Notes under the pieces: model-generated
The model's database searches: none
What the model was told of the DNA's origin: nothing
The model's input: the letters and a program-made list of their open reading frames with translations, nothing else
Shown here: positions 54,353-63,314 of the stretch, one piece after another
Numbering within the stretch: position 1 is the first letter of the stretch
Layout: every line of letters begins with the position of its first letter
Translations under genes and position numbers: made by a program
NCBI GenBank assembly: GCA_964353875.1
Contig: CAYGXU010000001.1
Span: forward strand, 1-64,000
DNA length: 64,000 bases
Source of the DNA: MGNI01 sp964353875
GTDB taxonomy: Bacteria > Chloroflexota > Anaerolineae > Anaerolineales > E44-bin32
Reading direction: 5' to 3'

Positions 54353-54814
54353 ATGTTGAAGGAATTTCGAGAATTCGCTCTGAGGGGCAGTGTGGTCGAC
54401 CTGGCAGTGGGCTTTATTATCGGATCTGCTTTTAGTTCGATTATCAACTCCCTTGTCGCGGATATCCTCATGCCGCCGATTGGTCTCCTGCTGGGAAATG
54501 TTGATTTTTCGAACTTATTTCTAACCCTAAAAGCGGGTGAGGCGCCTCCGCCCTATCTCACACTCGGCAATGCTCAGGCAACGGGTGCAGTTACGATCAA
54601 TTATGGTCTCTTCCTCAATGCGATTATCAGCTTCTTGATCGTCGCTTTTGCTTTGTTCCTGCTCATTAAGAGCATCAATCAACTCAAGCGCAAGGAGCTG
54701 ACTCCCCCGGAAAAGCCCACTACAAAAGAATGCCCTCACTGCTTCACAGCGATTCCGATTAAAGCTAAGCGCTGTCCAAACTGCACGTCTGAACTTGCCC
54801 TTTCCACAGCATAG
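54353..54814 (+). CDS. mscL: large-conductance mechanosensitive channel with C-terminal zinc ribbon
   Basis: 153 residues. The MscL core is clear: EFREFALRGSVVDLAVGFIIGSAFSSIINSLVADILMPPIG (first helix and pore), a periplasmic loop, then the second helix FLNAIISFLIVAFALFLLIK. Instead of the usual short helix, the C-terminus ends in a zinc ribbon with Cys127, Cys130, Cys141 and Cys144. The channel opens under membrane tension to release solutes. AAGGAGG precedes the ATG. Confidence 0.96.
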   Translation: MLKEFREFALRGSVVDLAVGFIIGSAFSSIINSLVADILMPPIGLLLGNVDFSNLFLTLKAGEAPPPYLTLGNAQATGAVTINYGLFLNAIISFLIVAFALFLLIKSINQLKRKELTPPEKPTTKECPHCFTAIPIKAKRCPNCTSELALSTA

Positions 54815-54826
54815 GAGCCTCTCCTG

Positions 54827-54864
54827 AAGGCCTCACAGGTCTGGGAGACGTGTTAGGCCTTTTT
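54827..54864 (+). terminator. rho-independent terminator of mscL
   Basis: AAGGCCT (54827-54833) and AGGCCTT (54855-54861) form the stem, ending in a T run (54860-54864), 12 bases after the mscL stop. It may also serve the convergent lipoprotein gene. Confidence 0.75.
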
Positions 54865-54879
54865 AGAAATATGCATTCT

Positions 54880-55914
54880 TTATGGACGCCAATCCGGAGA
54901 ACCATCAAAAACGGCATTGGTGGTTAGGCGTGTTACTGCCAAAGTAATCAGATTGAGATAGTAGATTTCATATTTACCATCACGGTTGGTGTCAAAAGCC
55001 ACCAAGTTGCCATCAGGCGAATAGTCCGGAGAAGAATCGTTCCCACCACTGAAGGTGAGTCTCTCAACGCTCCCGCTGCTAATTAGATAACGATAAAGCT
55101 CATACTCCCCTGTCCGGTCGGAAGCAAAAATAATCCCACTACCATCCGGACTCCAGGTCGGATAGCGGACTTCGTTATATCCATTCGTTAATTGCAGAAT
55201 ATCTTCTCCATCGTCCCCCATGATATAAAGCTCATACTCCCCCGTCCGATCAGAACAAAATGCAATTTGGGAACCATCATACGAATACGTGGGATATAAG
55301 TCATTGGCAGGATGCTCGGTCAGCCGCTTAACGTTCGTCCCATCCAACCACATTCGATACAACTCATGATTCCCTTCTAAAGCGGATGAGTAAATAATCT
55401 CCAGACCATCAGGGCTCCATGAAGGAGAGAGATCATAAGCGGAATTATTGGTAAGATTGACCAATCCTGAGCCGTCGGCGTTAATCCGATAGATATCAAG
55501 ATCTCCATCGCGGTCGGAGAGAAAGAGGATATAACGACCATCCGGTGACCAGCTTGGGCTGATATCTGAGCCAGGATTCTTAATTAAATTAACCACCTGC
55601 ATGCTATCGAGACGCAGAAGGTAGATCTCCTCTTCACCTGTAGGCCCCGCATGATAGGCAATTTCCCCTGCTCCCCCGCCGATGGGCGTAGGTTGAACTG
55701 TCTCAGGCAGATCAATCGGAAGGGTTGTGGCTTTTTCAGCGATACCGGTAGGAATATGGGTTTGCTCTGCAGTTGATGGCACCATCGTTGAGGGAGAGGA
55801 TAGTGTCGCCATAGGCGTCAAAACACTGCGAGGTGCGACCCCCACTGTGCAGGCAAGTGTGGTTAAGAAGAGTATAAATAGTAGATAACTTGGTTGTTTC
55901 AATATATTTCTCAT
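54880..55914 (-). CDS. TolB/PD40-type propeller lipoprotein, downstream of a two-component pair
   Basis: 344 residues. Signal peptide with lipobox TTLAC (Cys22), a Ser/Thr/Pro linker to about 75, then six PD40-like blades with the repeated pattern SPSWSPDGRYILFLSDRDGDLDIYRI-type (shown in part), ending SPDWRP. It lies 33 bp after the histidine kinase stop in the same direction, so it is very likely in one operon with the response regulator and kinase. Possible role: external ligand-binding partner of a kinase that lacks its own sensor domain. Not TolB itself, since no Pal, TolA or TolQR are near. Confidence 0.88.
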   Translation of the reverse strand: MRNILKQPSYLLFILFLTTLACTVGVAPRSVLTPMATLSSPSTMVPSTAEQTHIPTGIAEKATTLPIDLPETVQPTPIGGGAGEIAYHAGPTGEEEIYLLRLDSMQVVNLIKNPGSDISPSWSPDGRYILFLSDRDGDLDIYRINADGSGLVNLTNNSAYDLSPSWSPDGLEIIYSSALEGNHELYRMWLDGTNVKRLTEHPANDLYPTYSYDGSQIAFCSDRTGEYELYIMGDDGEDILQLTNGYNEVRYPTWSPDGSGIIFASDRTGEYELYRYLISSGSVERLTFSGGNDSSPDYSPDGNLVAFDTNRDGKYEIYYLNLITLAVTRLTTNAVFDGSPDWRP

Positions 55915-55947
55915 CTTTTTGCCTAGCCGAAATGAGAAAAAGTTGGA

Positions 55948-57030
55948 TTATGGTGATGGACGATGGGCTTCATAGGGTATTGTGAAAGTGAAAGTAGAAC
56001 CACGATCGACTTCGGATTGCACCCGGATTTCACCTCCATGTGCCTCAACGATTTGTTGAACCAGGGTCAAGCCTAAACCAGAACCCTCAACCGGTCGTCG
56101 TTTTATTCGCTGAGCGCGATAGAGTTTTTCAAAGATGTTAGGCAAATCCTCCTGAGCGATCCCCTCCCCGCTATCTCGAATGGAACAAACCAAATGCAAC
56201 TTCTCAGGATCGTTGTCTAAATTGACAATCACCTCACCGCCGGGAGGAGTGTATTTAAGGGCATTATCCAAAAGGTTGAGCACTGCTTGTTTAAGCCGAG
56301 CACGATCTGCGTTGATGCGAGGAAGACCTGCAGGAAGATTTAAACTTAATGCTATTTGTCGTTCCTCGGCCAATTCGGAGATATCCAGTATAGCCTCTTC
56401 AAGCAACGATCCAAAATTCAATGGCGCACATTCCAGGCCAAAGGCAGGGGACTCAAGGCGAGCCAGCGTGAGCAGATTGTCTACAAGCTGTGTCAGGCGC
56501 TTGGTCTCATCGCTGATGATGCGGCATGAAGCAAGCCAGCCCTGGCGGTCATCCGGAGCATCTCCCATTTTCGCAGCATGTCCTTGGATTATCGTAAGCG
56601 GTGTCTTCAATTCATGGCTGACATTCTGAATGAAATTCCGATAAAACGCATGCTGTTTTTGCGCGAGGTCATAATCTTCCAATATTAATAGTGACTCAGC
56701 GTTAGACAGACGAATCATGTGAACTTGAATAACATGCCCTTCTTCCGTGGTGGAGGTCCGAACAGTGCTTTCCTCAGCACGCGAAGCTTCACGAATGATT
56801 TCTTCGAATTCCTGCTTTTTTCTCCGCTCTTGAGCCTCGCCATTTGCATAGATAATTTGACCACGACGAAGCAACATTGCCGGGTAGGAAAAGCCATCCA
56901 AGATGCGGCGGAATTCTTGTCTCCGTCGTCGTTGACTGATAATGAATATGATTAGGACTGTGGAAACGAGCAGACCCATCAACAGGGCAGCGAGTTCAAG
57001 AGGACCGAAATAAAGGATGAAATCCGACAT
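55948..57030 (-). CDS. sensor histidine kinase with minimal membrane anchor
   Basis: 360 residues. One membrane helix at about 11-31 with almost nothing outside, then a PAS-like stretch (about 40-125), the dimerisation domain with His139 in NVSHELKTPLT, and an ATPase domain with N box NLLDNALKYTPPGG, G1 DSGEGI, F box NIFEKLY and G2 GSGLGL. PhoR/ResE-type class. The signal must be intracellular, in the membrane, or supplied by a partner such as the neighbouring lipoproteins. It starts 43 bp after the response regulator. Confidence 0.94.
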   Translation of the reverse strand: MSDFILYFGPLELAALLMGLLVSTVLIIFIISQRRRRQEFRRILDGFSYPAMLLRRGQIIYANGEAQERRKKQEFEEIIREASRAEESTVRTSTTEEGHVIQVHMIRLSNAESLLILEDYDLAQKQHAFYRNFIQNVSHELKTPLTIIQGHAAKMGDAPDDRQGWLASCRIISDETKRLTQLVDNLLTLARLESPAFGLECAPLNFGSLLEEAILDISELAEERQIALSLNLPAGLPRINADRARLKQAVLNLLDNALKYTPPGGEVIVNLDNDPEKLHLVCSIRDSGEGIAQEDLPNIFEKLYRAQRIKRRPVEGSGLGLTLVQQIVEAHGGEIRVQSEVDRGSTFTFTIPYEAHRPSP

Positions 57031-57073
57031 GATCGCTGTCCCCTATTAAAGCGTATTCCCAACTGAAAACAAC

Positions 57074-57775
57074 TCATGGAGTATCAAACTTGTAGCCCAC
57101 TCCGCGAATATTGATTATGTAGCATGGCTCTTTCGGGTCAGGCTCAAGTTTCTGTCGTAATGACCATATATGCTTTTCAAGCGTTTTTGTTTCAATGTCG
57201 ATATCACCCGGGATTTCAAAAACCGCCTCCAGAATGGAGGTACGACCAATCGGTCGGCCGGCATTCGTAACCAAATAGTTCAGAAGATCGAACTCTTTTG
57301 GGGTAAGGTCAACCCATTCCCAATTTCCAGTACGGCGAATAGCCACCTTTCGACGGGGCCCATCGATTCGGATGTAGCCATTAAACTCCTGGATCGCAGG
57401 AGGCAGCCGAGCTTTTACCCGGGCAAGCAATTCGCGGATATCAAATGGCTTTGAAATATAGTCATTGGCGCCAAATGAGAAGCCTATCTCGAGATCACTT
57501 ACGCTATCTCGAACCGTGAGAAATATGATCGGGACCATATCATCATGGTCTCGGATTTTACGGCAGACTGCCAGCCCATTGGGTTCGGGCATCTCGATAT
57601 CCAAGATAATCAAAGATGGATGCTCGGTCTCCCACCTAAATAAAGCCTCAGATCCATCCGCAGCGGTAATGACCTTATACCCATCCCTTTCCAACGCAGG
57701 TTGGATAAAGGAGAGGATGTTGGGATTGTCATCCACAATGAGTATCTTCTGCATTTCGGAGTGGATTATAGCCAT
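57074..57775 (-). CDS. OmpR/PhoB-family response regulator
   Basis: 233 residues. Receiver: Asp15-Asp16, phospho-acceptor Asp59 in LIILDIEMP, Thr87, Lys109 in ISKPF. The C-terminal winged helix has DLTPKEFDLLNYLVTNAGRPIGR and ETKTLEKHIWSLRQKLE and RGVGYKF. I keep the ATG at 57775 with GGAAG upstream; the ATG at 57754 is the alternative. Regulators of this family bind direct repeats with about 11-bp period, and such a repeat lies at 59280-59329. Confidence 0.95.
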   Translation of the reverse strand: MAIIHSEMQKILIVDDNPNILSFIQPALERDGYKVITAADGSEALFRWETEHPSLIILDIEMPEPNGLAVCRKIRDHDDMVPIIFLTVRDSVSDLEIGFSFGANDYISKPFDIRELLARVKARLPPAIQEFNGYIRIDGPRRKVAIRRTGNWEWVDLTPKEFDLLNYLVTNAGRPIGRTSILEAVFEIPGDIDIETKTLEKHIWSLRQKLEPDPKEPCYIINIRGVGYKFDTP

Positions 57776-58092
57776 GTATCTTCCAGTCGCAAGTTGGATT
57801 ACCTAATATCGAACCTGAAGTCCTGAACTTCGATCGCTTTGAGGAAAAGGTCTTTGATCAAGCACAAAACCGAGGCAGAGCCAGGGAAAACACCGAGAAG
57901 AATCTGAAAGGTGTATCATCCAAGGGTTTTAATAGGAAGCAGAATTATTTTAGATACATTTCGAACGCGCCAGAAAGCTCTCCATCCATCGAATGATCAC
58001 TCAAAAAGGTCTTAACTCATAAGCTCCTATAGTGCCAGGTTTTGGCAAATTTATGGATCGATCGTATCGACAGGCTGTTACAAATCTGGTGT
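57776..58092. other. 317-bp spacer upstream of the response regulator
   Basis: Between the stop of the second propeller lipoprotein and the response regulator start. No terminator with a T run was found, so transcription from the lipoprotein could continue. A single GTTACA (58077-58082) matches the hexamer of the array at 59280. Otherwise nothing recognised. Confidence 0.4.
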
Positions 58093-59169
58093 CTACTCCT
58101 CGGATCGCGTCTGTGTCATCGCGCTGATCAAATAAAGGTTATCATTTCCAGCGCCTAATTCAACAAAAAGCATTTTCTTTCCATCCGGCGACCATGCGGG
58201 GCTCATCTCGAAGGGAAATTGTGCGATACCCGTCTCGTAGCAATCGGGGTCATCAACTTCGCTCTGCATTCCACACAGTGCATCAAAGATTCGAACTTCG
58301 CCTACGGCAAAGCAACAGACGTCATATGCAATCCAGCGGCCATCGGGCGACCAGGTAGGATTCCAGCTGCCTTCAAAATTGTAAGTCAAGCGTCGCTGAC
58401 CTGTACCATCACTCTTCATAATATAAATCTCATATGCATCCAGATATTCTGCCGAGTAAACAATCCAATCACCATCCGGGGACCATTCTGGATAATCGCT
58501 CGGATAATCTGTCAGCCGCATCAATTCTGTGCCCATTGTATCGGAAACATAAATCCCCTCTTTGGTTTCGTGAGACGAGGCAAAGACAATGCGATTCCCA
58601 TCAGGCGACCAGGCAGGTGAGCGGATATTGCTAAGATCTTCAACTTGAATGGTCAATTCCTGGGTGCAAACTTCTTGAGGACCCGAGCTCAGAATGCAAT
58701 CAACAGTGACTATGAAGATTTTCGTTAGCTCATCTTGAAAGTTGGTGTAGGCAATTTTCTTGCTGTCTGGTGACCATGCTGGCGACCAGTTATCAATTCG
58801 GTCATCGGTCAGAGCAATGGGATTTTGATCACATTTGGATTGTGTGTCGAGGCAACTCGCATTAACGAGGTATATGTCGTAATCCCCATCGCGGTTGGAG
58901 GAGAAAGCGATCCATTCCCCATCCGGCGACCATGTCGGATCTGAATCGCCGGCCAGGTTGAAAGTTACTTGGGTCAAAGTATCCTCTAAGAAGAAAATAT
59001 CTAAGGGCACAGCAGTAGCCATGGGAGTCAGAGTATATTCAATTTCGTTCCCGTCTGGGGTGGCTTGTTCAGCTTCCTTACCCGCTCCCCTGCAACCTGT
59101 CAGAAGCAGAATCACCAGGATCACTATCCATAAGAAACGAAAGGGTCGGCTTTTCACATCAATTTTCAT
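58093..59169 (-). CDS. TolB/PD40-type propeller lipoprotein upstream of the two-component pair
   Basis: 358 residues. Signal peptide with lipobox LLLTGC (Cys26), short linker, then PD40-like blades (DPTWSPDGEWIAFSSNRDGD, SPAWSPDSKKIAYTN, SPAWSPDGNRIVFAS, YPEWSPDGDWIVYSA, NPTWSPDGRWIAYD, SPAWSPDGKKMLFV). Several Cys in the inserted loops (such as SCLDTQSKC and CTQEL) may form disulfides. Strong GGAGG before ATG 59169. It is preceded by the hexamer array and precedes the response regulator and kinase in the same direction, so it may belong to their regulon or operon. Confidence 0.88.
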   Translation of the reverse strand: MKIDVKSRPFRFLWIVILVILLLTGCRGAGKEAEQATPDGNEIEYTLTPMATAVPLDIFFLEDTLTQVTFNLAGDSDPTWSPDGEWIAFSSNRDGDYDIYLVNASCLDTQSKCDQNPIALTDDRIDNWSPAWSPDSKKIAYTNFQDELTKIFIVTVDCILSSGPQEVCTQELTIQVEDLSNIRSPAWSPDGNRIVFASSHETKEGIYVSDTMGTELMRLTDYPSDYPEWSPDGDWIVYSAEYLDAYEIYIMKSDGTGQRRLTYNFEGSWNPTWSPDGRWIAYDVCCFAVGEVRIFDALCGMQSEVDDPDCYETGIAQFPFEMSPAWSPDGKKMLFVELGAGNDNLYLISAMTQTRSEE

Positions 59170-60037
59170 TCTGTCCTCCAGGGGGATCGTTTCCAGGAAG
59201 AAGTCCTTTGACCCTCTGCAGTCTTTTCAGGATTTCAGCTTATTCACAAATAGACTAGTGCAAAAATATAACGGTCAGTGCTACATCATGTTACATTAGG
59301 GTAACAGAAATGGTAACATTCCGGTAACCACAATTTTTCCTGTATGAGGTAATTCTCTATATCCGCCCATGTCTAAATACTTATTCGCTCTTCTAACGCA
59401 CTGAACCGAATGTAGAAGGTTAAATATACCCTTGATAAAGGCAGACATCGCCCTTCAGATTATACCTGCTGGGGAACCTAGACCTGGTTGTCCGCTCACG
59501 ATCGAAGAGCTACGTTGCAACGATCATAAATTCCAAATCCCTGATGCGATGCCTTCCCGGCGAATCGCTTGGGATTTCGGCCAATCTCGGATGTCATCAT
59601 TGTACAGATTATTACCTACTAAATCCACAGGGAAAACGAACCAACAATTATTGCGCCTGATACCTTTCATATAAATCATACAAAAATAAACCCCATCTCC
59701 TTTTTACTCTATTTGAGGTCATGCATATAATCAACAAGTTCCGCACCCATCTCATAGAAAAAGTTGGGTGAATGCTCTAAAGGGTTTATGATAATAAAGT
59801 GAATGAATGAAGTATTGAGACAGGATGATATGTTCTCATCGATGCTTTGTCCATCCAATGATGGTCACAAAGTGAATTGGAAGAGATAATACCTGAGAGG
59901 ATCAGGTTTCGACTTTAATTCCGGCTTGCAGAAATAAATGGTAATTTCCGTAGTGATCTATGCTGCAATGAATAAACTATCTGGTCTACCTCCTCGGCCT
60001 CTCGATCTTTGCAAAATAGAATGATAAGGAGTTCCAC
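59170..60037. other. 868-bp non-coding region
   Basis: The largest gene-free stretch. The end next to the lipoprotein holds the promoter and hexamer array (59265-59329). The rest is AT-rich. An 80-residue frame at 59432-59674 has a TTG start, no ribosome site and no recognisable similarity, so I do not call it. No tRNA or other RNA seen. Confidence 0.5.
59265..59329 (-). promoter_or_regulatory. array of five hexamer repeats next to a -10 box
   Basis: On the plus strand GCTACA (59280), GTTACA (59290), GTAACA (59301), GTAACA (59313) and GTAACC (59324) start 10, 11, 12 and 11 bases apart, one helical turn each. On the minus strand, TATATT (59270-59265) lies nine bases from the nearest hexamer and about 95 bp before the lipoprotein ATG, so the repeats cover the -35 region. 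This is the layout of an OmpR/PhoB-type activator site. Confidence 0.65.
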
Positions 60038-60799
60038 ATGACACAATCTTTCACAACCGAAACTCTGCGCACATTATTTGGCTTCCCATTCAAAGATGCG
60101 AAGTGGGTGTCTAAGATCCTGATCGGCAGCTTGTTTATGCTTTTCGGTTTTCTGATCCTGCCTATATTCTTCATCTACGGCTATTTCATCGAAATCCTAA
60201 GGAATGCCATTAAGGACCACGAACCTGTATTACCGGAATGGGATCAATTAGAGAAAAAATTCATCGATGGCGCCAAATTATTTTTAGTCGCGTTCATTTA
60301 TATGATCCCTTACATATTGCTCTTTATCCTGGCCTATGCCCTGATTCTTGCAGGATCATTCAGTACAGAGCTGGTTGATTATAGCAGGGCTGCGGATTCG
60401 ATCCCCTGGTTTTTTATCTCACTTTTTGGATCTTTTGGCGGGCTTCTCCTCTTCGGTGTCAGTACGCTGATCAGTCTTGTCCTGGGTGCGCTCTTGCCTG
60501 TCGCCCTGGCACATACGGTGGCCACGGACGATCTCATGGCAGGCTTCCGGGTAAGTGAGTGGTGGAAGATATTCCGTGCCAATACATCAGGCTTCTTGAT
60601 CTCTTACGTGATCGTCATCGGCTGCTTATTCCTGATCAATACTGCCCTCCAAGTCCTGAATATGACCATTGTCTTGTGTTGTCTGACGCCCTTCCTCTCC
60701 ATCGCGCTTACTTTCTACCTGATGGTGGTCGCCAATGTGCTTTTCGGTCAGGCTTACCACACCGCCGTACAAAATCTGTCCTCAATCCAAAGCACATAG
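60038..60799 (+). CDS. DUF4013-like polytopic membrane protein
   Basis: 253 residues. The N-terminus FGFPFKDAKWVSKILIGSLFMLFGFLILPIFFIYGYFIEILRN-type arrangement (shown in part), followed by a charged stretch LPEWDQLEKKFIDGAKLF and four more hydrophobic segments, matches the DUF4013 pattern seen in archaea and Chloroflexota. Function unknown. AAGGAG precedes ATG 60038. No operon partner is evident. Confidence 0.8.
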   Translation: MTQSFTTETLRTLFGFPFKDAKWVSKILIGSLFMLFGFLILPIFFIYGYFIEILRNAIKDHEPVLPEWDQLEKKFIDGAKLFLVAFIYMIPYILLFILAYALILAGSFSTELVDYSRAADSIPWFFISLFGSFGGLLLFGVSTLISLVLGALLPVALAHTVATDDLMAGFRVSEWWKIFRANTSGFLISYVIVIGCLFLINTALQVLNMTIVLCCLTPFLSIALTFYLMVVANVLFGQAYHTAVQNLSSIQST

Positions 60800-60975
60800 A
60801 TTTCCCTACCGATACGCCCGGAGGAGGTCTTATTGAGATAGAGCAGATGTCAGAGGCAGACTCATAGCCCTGACGATTTCCATGAGAGGCTGACACATCA
60901 TCGGGATTGATCTGGTCATGGCCGAAATGGTTCATATGGGCTCCCGAAATCTTTGAGGAAAGAGAGGAATATTCA

Positions 60976-62364
60976 ATGTCTGAGCCGATGAAGGCGATCT
61001 TGATTGGAGCCGGTCAACGCGGCGCTCTTGACTACGCCCCCTACGCCCTTCGACATCCTCACGAATTACGCTTTGTCGCCGTGGCTGAGCCGATTCGCGA
61101 ACGCCGTCAATTCTTTGCTCTGCAACACAGGATCACGGAATATGAACAATACGAGACATGGGAAGAACTGCTCACTCGACCAAAACTGGCACAAGCGGCC
61201 CTGATCTGCACCCAGGACCAGATGCATACTCAGCCCACGATAACCGCTTTGCGTAAGGGATACAATGTCCTGCTCGAAAAACCCATGGCCACAACAGCAG
61301 AGGAGTGTCGCCAACTGGTTTCCGTTGCCGAGCTAACCGGTCGACAATTACACGTTTGTCATGTCTTGCGTTATACGCAACATTTCCAGACCATGCGAGA
61401 GATCATCCAATCGGGAATCTTGGGTCAGGTCATTAATATCGACCACCGCGAGAATGTTTCCTGGTGGCATATGGCTCATAGTTACGTGCGAGGCAATTGG
61501 GCTACGGAATCGAAAAGCTGTCCCATGATCCTGGCAAAGTGCTGTCATGACTTTGATATTCTGCTCTGGCTTCTGGATCGCAAGTGCGAACGCCTCAGCA
61601 GCACAGGAGCCCTGCTGCACTTCCGTGCGGAAAACGCGCCGCCTGGCGCCCCTCAACACTGTCTCGATGGCTGCCCGGTGAGCGGAACATGCCCTTACGA
61701 TGCTCCCTGGATTTATATCGATTTGATTCCCCTCTGGCGCGCCGTGGCTCAATCCCCAGAGTGGATTGCCCGAACCGCAGCTCGAACGCAACTCAAAGCA
61801 CCGTGGCTGGTCCGGCGTTTGAGCAAAGTGTTGCCGATCCTGCGTCAAATCAGCGACTATCGAGGTTGGCCTTCCTCAGTAGTCGCCCTTGATCCCACTC
61901 CTGAAACTCTTACGGAGGCATTGCGTGACGGTCCCTATGGGCGCTGTGTCTATCACTGTGGTAATGATGTTGTAGACCAACAAGTCGTCAGTATGGAATT
62001 TGAGGGAAACCTCTCCGTCACTCTAACGATGCATGGCCATTCCCATCTCGAGAGTCGCACAACCCGTATTGAAGGGACGCGCGCATCTCTCCAGGCTTTT
62101 CTTAGCTTGGCTAGTTCATGGATCGAAGTAAGCGAACATCGTAGCGATCGCAAAATTCGATATAACACCACCACCTTTCGTGCATCCGGTCATGGTGGAG
62201 GAGATGAGGGGCTGATGCACAGCTTTGTGAATAGCCTGCGTGAGGGAAGTATGAAGGAGGCCCTTAGCACTGCTCAAACAGCTCTTGAAAGCCATTTGAT
62301 CGCCTTCGCCGCCGAGGACGCGCGCCGAGATCACCGCGCGGTTGAGATGAAGGAGTATCATTAA
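60976..62364 (+). CDS. Gfo/Idh/MocA-family NAD(P)-dependent oxidoreductase
   Basis: 462 residues from the ATG at 60976, which has AGAGG upstream; 60988 is an alternative and 60907 too long. Rossmann start AILIGAGQRGALDYAP, substrate-site EKPMA, then a C-terminal beta domain with HVLRYTQHFQTMREIIQSGILGQV and KCCHDFDILLWLLD. A Cys-rich insert (about 245-262, CLDGCPVSGTCPYDAPW) is present as in a subgroup acting on sugars or inositols. Substrate unknown. Cytoplasmic. Confidence 0.92.
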   Translation: MSEPMKAILIGAGQRGALDYAPYALRHPHELRFVAVAEPIRERRQFFALQHRITEYEQYETWEELLTRPKLAQAALICTQDQMHTQPTITALRKGYNVLLEKPMATTAEECRQLVSVAELTGRQLHVCHVLRYTQHFQTMREIIQSGILGQVINIDHRENVSWWHMAHSYVRGNWATESKSCPMILAKCCHDFDILLWLLDRKCERLSSTGALLHFRAENAPPGAPQHCLDGCPVSGTCPYDAPWIYIDLIPLWRAVAQSPEWIARTAARTQLKAPWLVRRLSKVLPILRQISDYRGWPSSVVALDPTPETLTEALRDGPYGRCVYHCGNDVVDQQVVSMEFEGNLSVTLTMHGHSHLESRTTRIEGTRASLQAFLSLASSWIEVSEHRSDRKIRYNTTTFRASGHGGGDEGLMHSFVNSLREGSMKEALSTAQTALESHLIAFAAEDARRDHRAVEMKEYH

Positions 62365-62581
62365 AGTAATCAAGAACTCAAGAAAAGCTGGAGTGGATAA
62401 AAGAATAATGCTGTAAGCCACAAATCTGAATGAGACAGCACCTGTCAAAGGTCGCGCTTTTTGGAAGGTCCAAGTGAAGACACGAGAATCCTTGATTGAT
62501 GATTATCAGGCAATCTCAACAAGTAGATATGAAAAAACAGTTACTGGCATATACTCTCAAGCCAATGTATAAGAAACCATT

Positions 62582-63112
62582 ATGGATGTGGTAAAAATCT
62601 TTTTATTTTTCCTCCTGTCTACAGGTTCGGTTAAATTATCCTGGGGATCCTTACGCAATAGGCACTCCCATGGTTTCTATCGATTCTTTGCCTTCGAGGC
62701 CATTCTCGCCACCACGCTAATCAACATTGATCGATGGTTCTTGGATCCATTTTCTTGGTCGCACATCCTGTCCTGGATTCTGTTGCTCAGCTCACTTCCC
62801 CTTGCGATCCATGGCTTTTACCTATTGCGAAATTATGGTCAGCCGGAAGGAGCTATTGAACAGACCATCACCCTCGTTCAAAGGGGGGCTTATCGCTACG
62901 TCCGCCATCCACTCTATGCTTCCCTCTTACTCTTCCTATGGGGCGTCTTCCTGAAGGCTCCCTCCTTGGTCACAGGTCTCTTATCCTTTGTGGCTTCTCT
63001 TTGTCTCCATTTCACAGCGATCGCGGAAGAAAGGACGAATCGAGAGAAATTTGGTCTCGAGTATGAAACCTATAGGCAGAAAACCAAGCGCTATATTCCT
63101 TTCCTTTATTAA
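62582..63112 (+). CDS. isoprenylcysteine carboxyl methyltransferase-like membrane protein
   Basis: 176 residues. Four or five hydrophobic helices, with the C-terminal ICMT/PEMT signature GAYRYVRHPLYASLLL followed by AEERTNREKFGLEYETYRQKTKRYIPF, which binds S-adenosylmethionine and substrate in family members. In bacteria these proteins methylate small lipophilic or phenolic targets; the substrate here is unknown. No ribosome site was seen before ATG 62582. Confidence 0.85.
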   Translation: MDVVKIFLFFLLSTGSVKLSWGSLRNRHSHGFYRFFAFEAILATTLINIDRWFLDPFSWSHILSWILLLSSLPLAIHGFYLLRNYGQPEGAIEQTITLVQRGAYRYVRHPLYASLLLFLWGVFLKAPSLVTGLLSFVASLCLHFTAIAEERTNREKFGLEYETYRQKTKRYIPFLY

Positions 63113-63314
63113 CGTATTCCTTCAGCAAGGATAATCTATCCTAGTGAGCAATCTATCGGAAAATGCATTTAAATGATGCTCAACCAATTCTTAAGTTCTA
63201 TTCCGAGGAGATTTGGCCTGGTCCATTTCTTGCATCGACTTCAAATCAATGCATCACTTAAAAACAATCATCCACAACTCAAATAGGCTATGTGATGCTA
63301 CAAGGGTCCTGCAC

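Noticed and set aside
54880..59169. True TolB of a Tol-Pal system
   Set aside because: The proteins are lipoproteins with PD40 repeats but no TolA, TolQ, TolR or Pal genes are near, and the domain order differs.
59432..59674. 80-residue ORF in the large spacer
   Set aside because: TTG start, no ribosome binding site, low-quality composition, no family.
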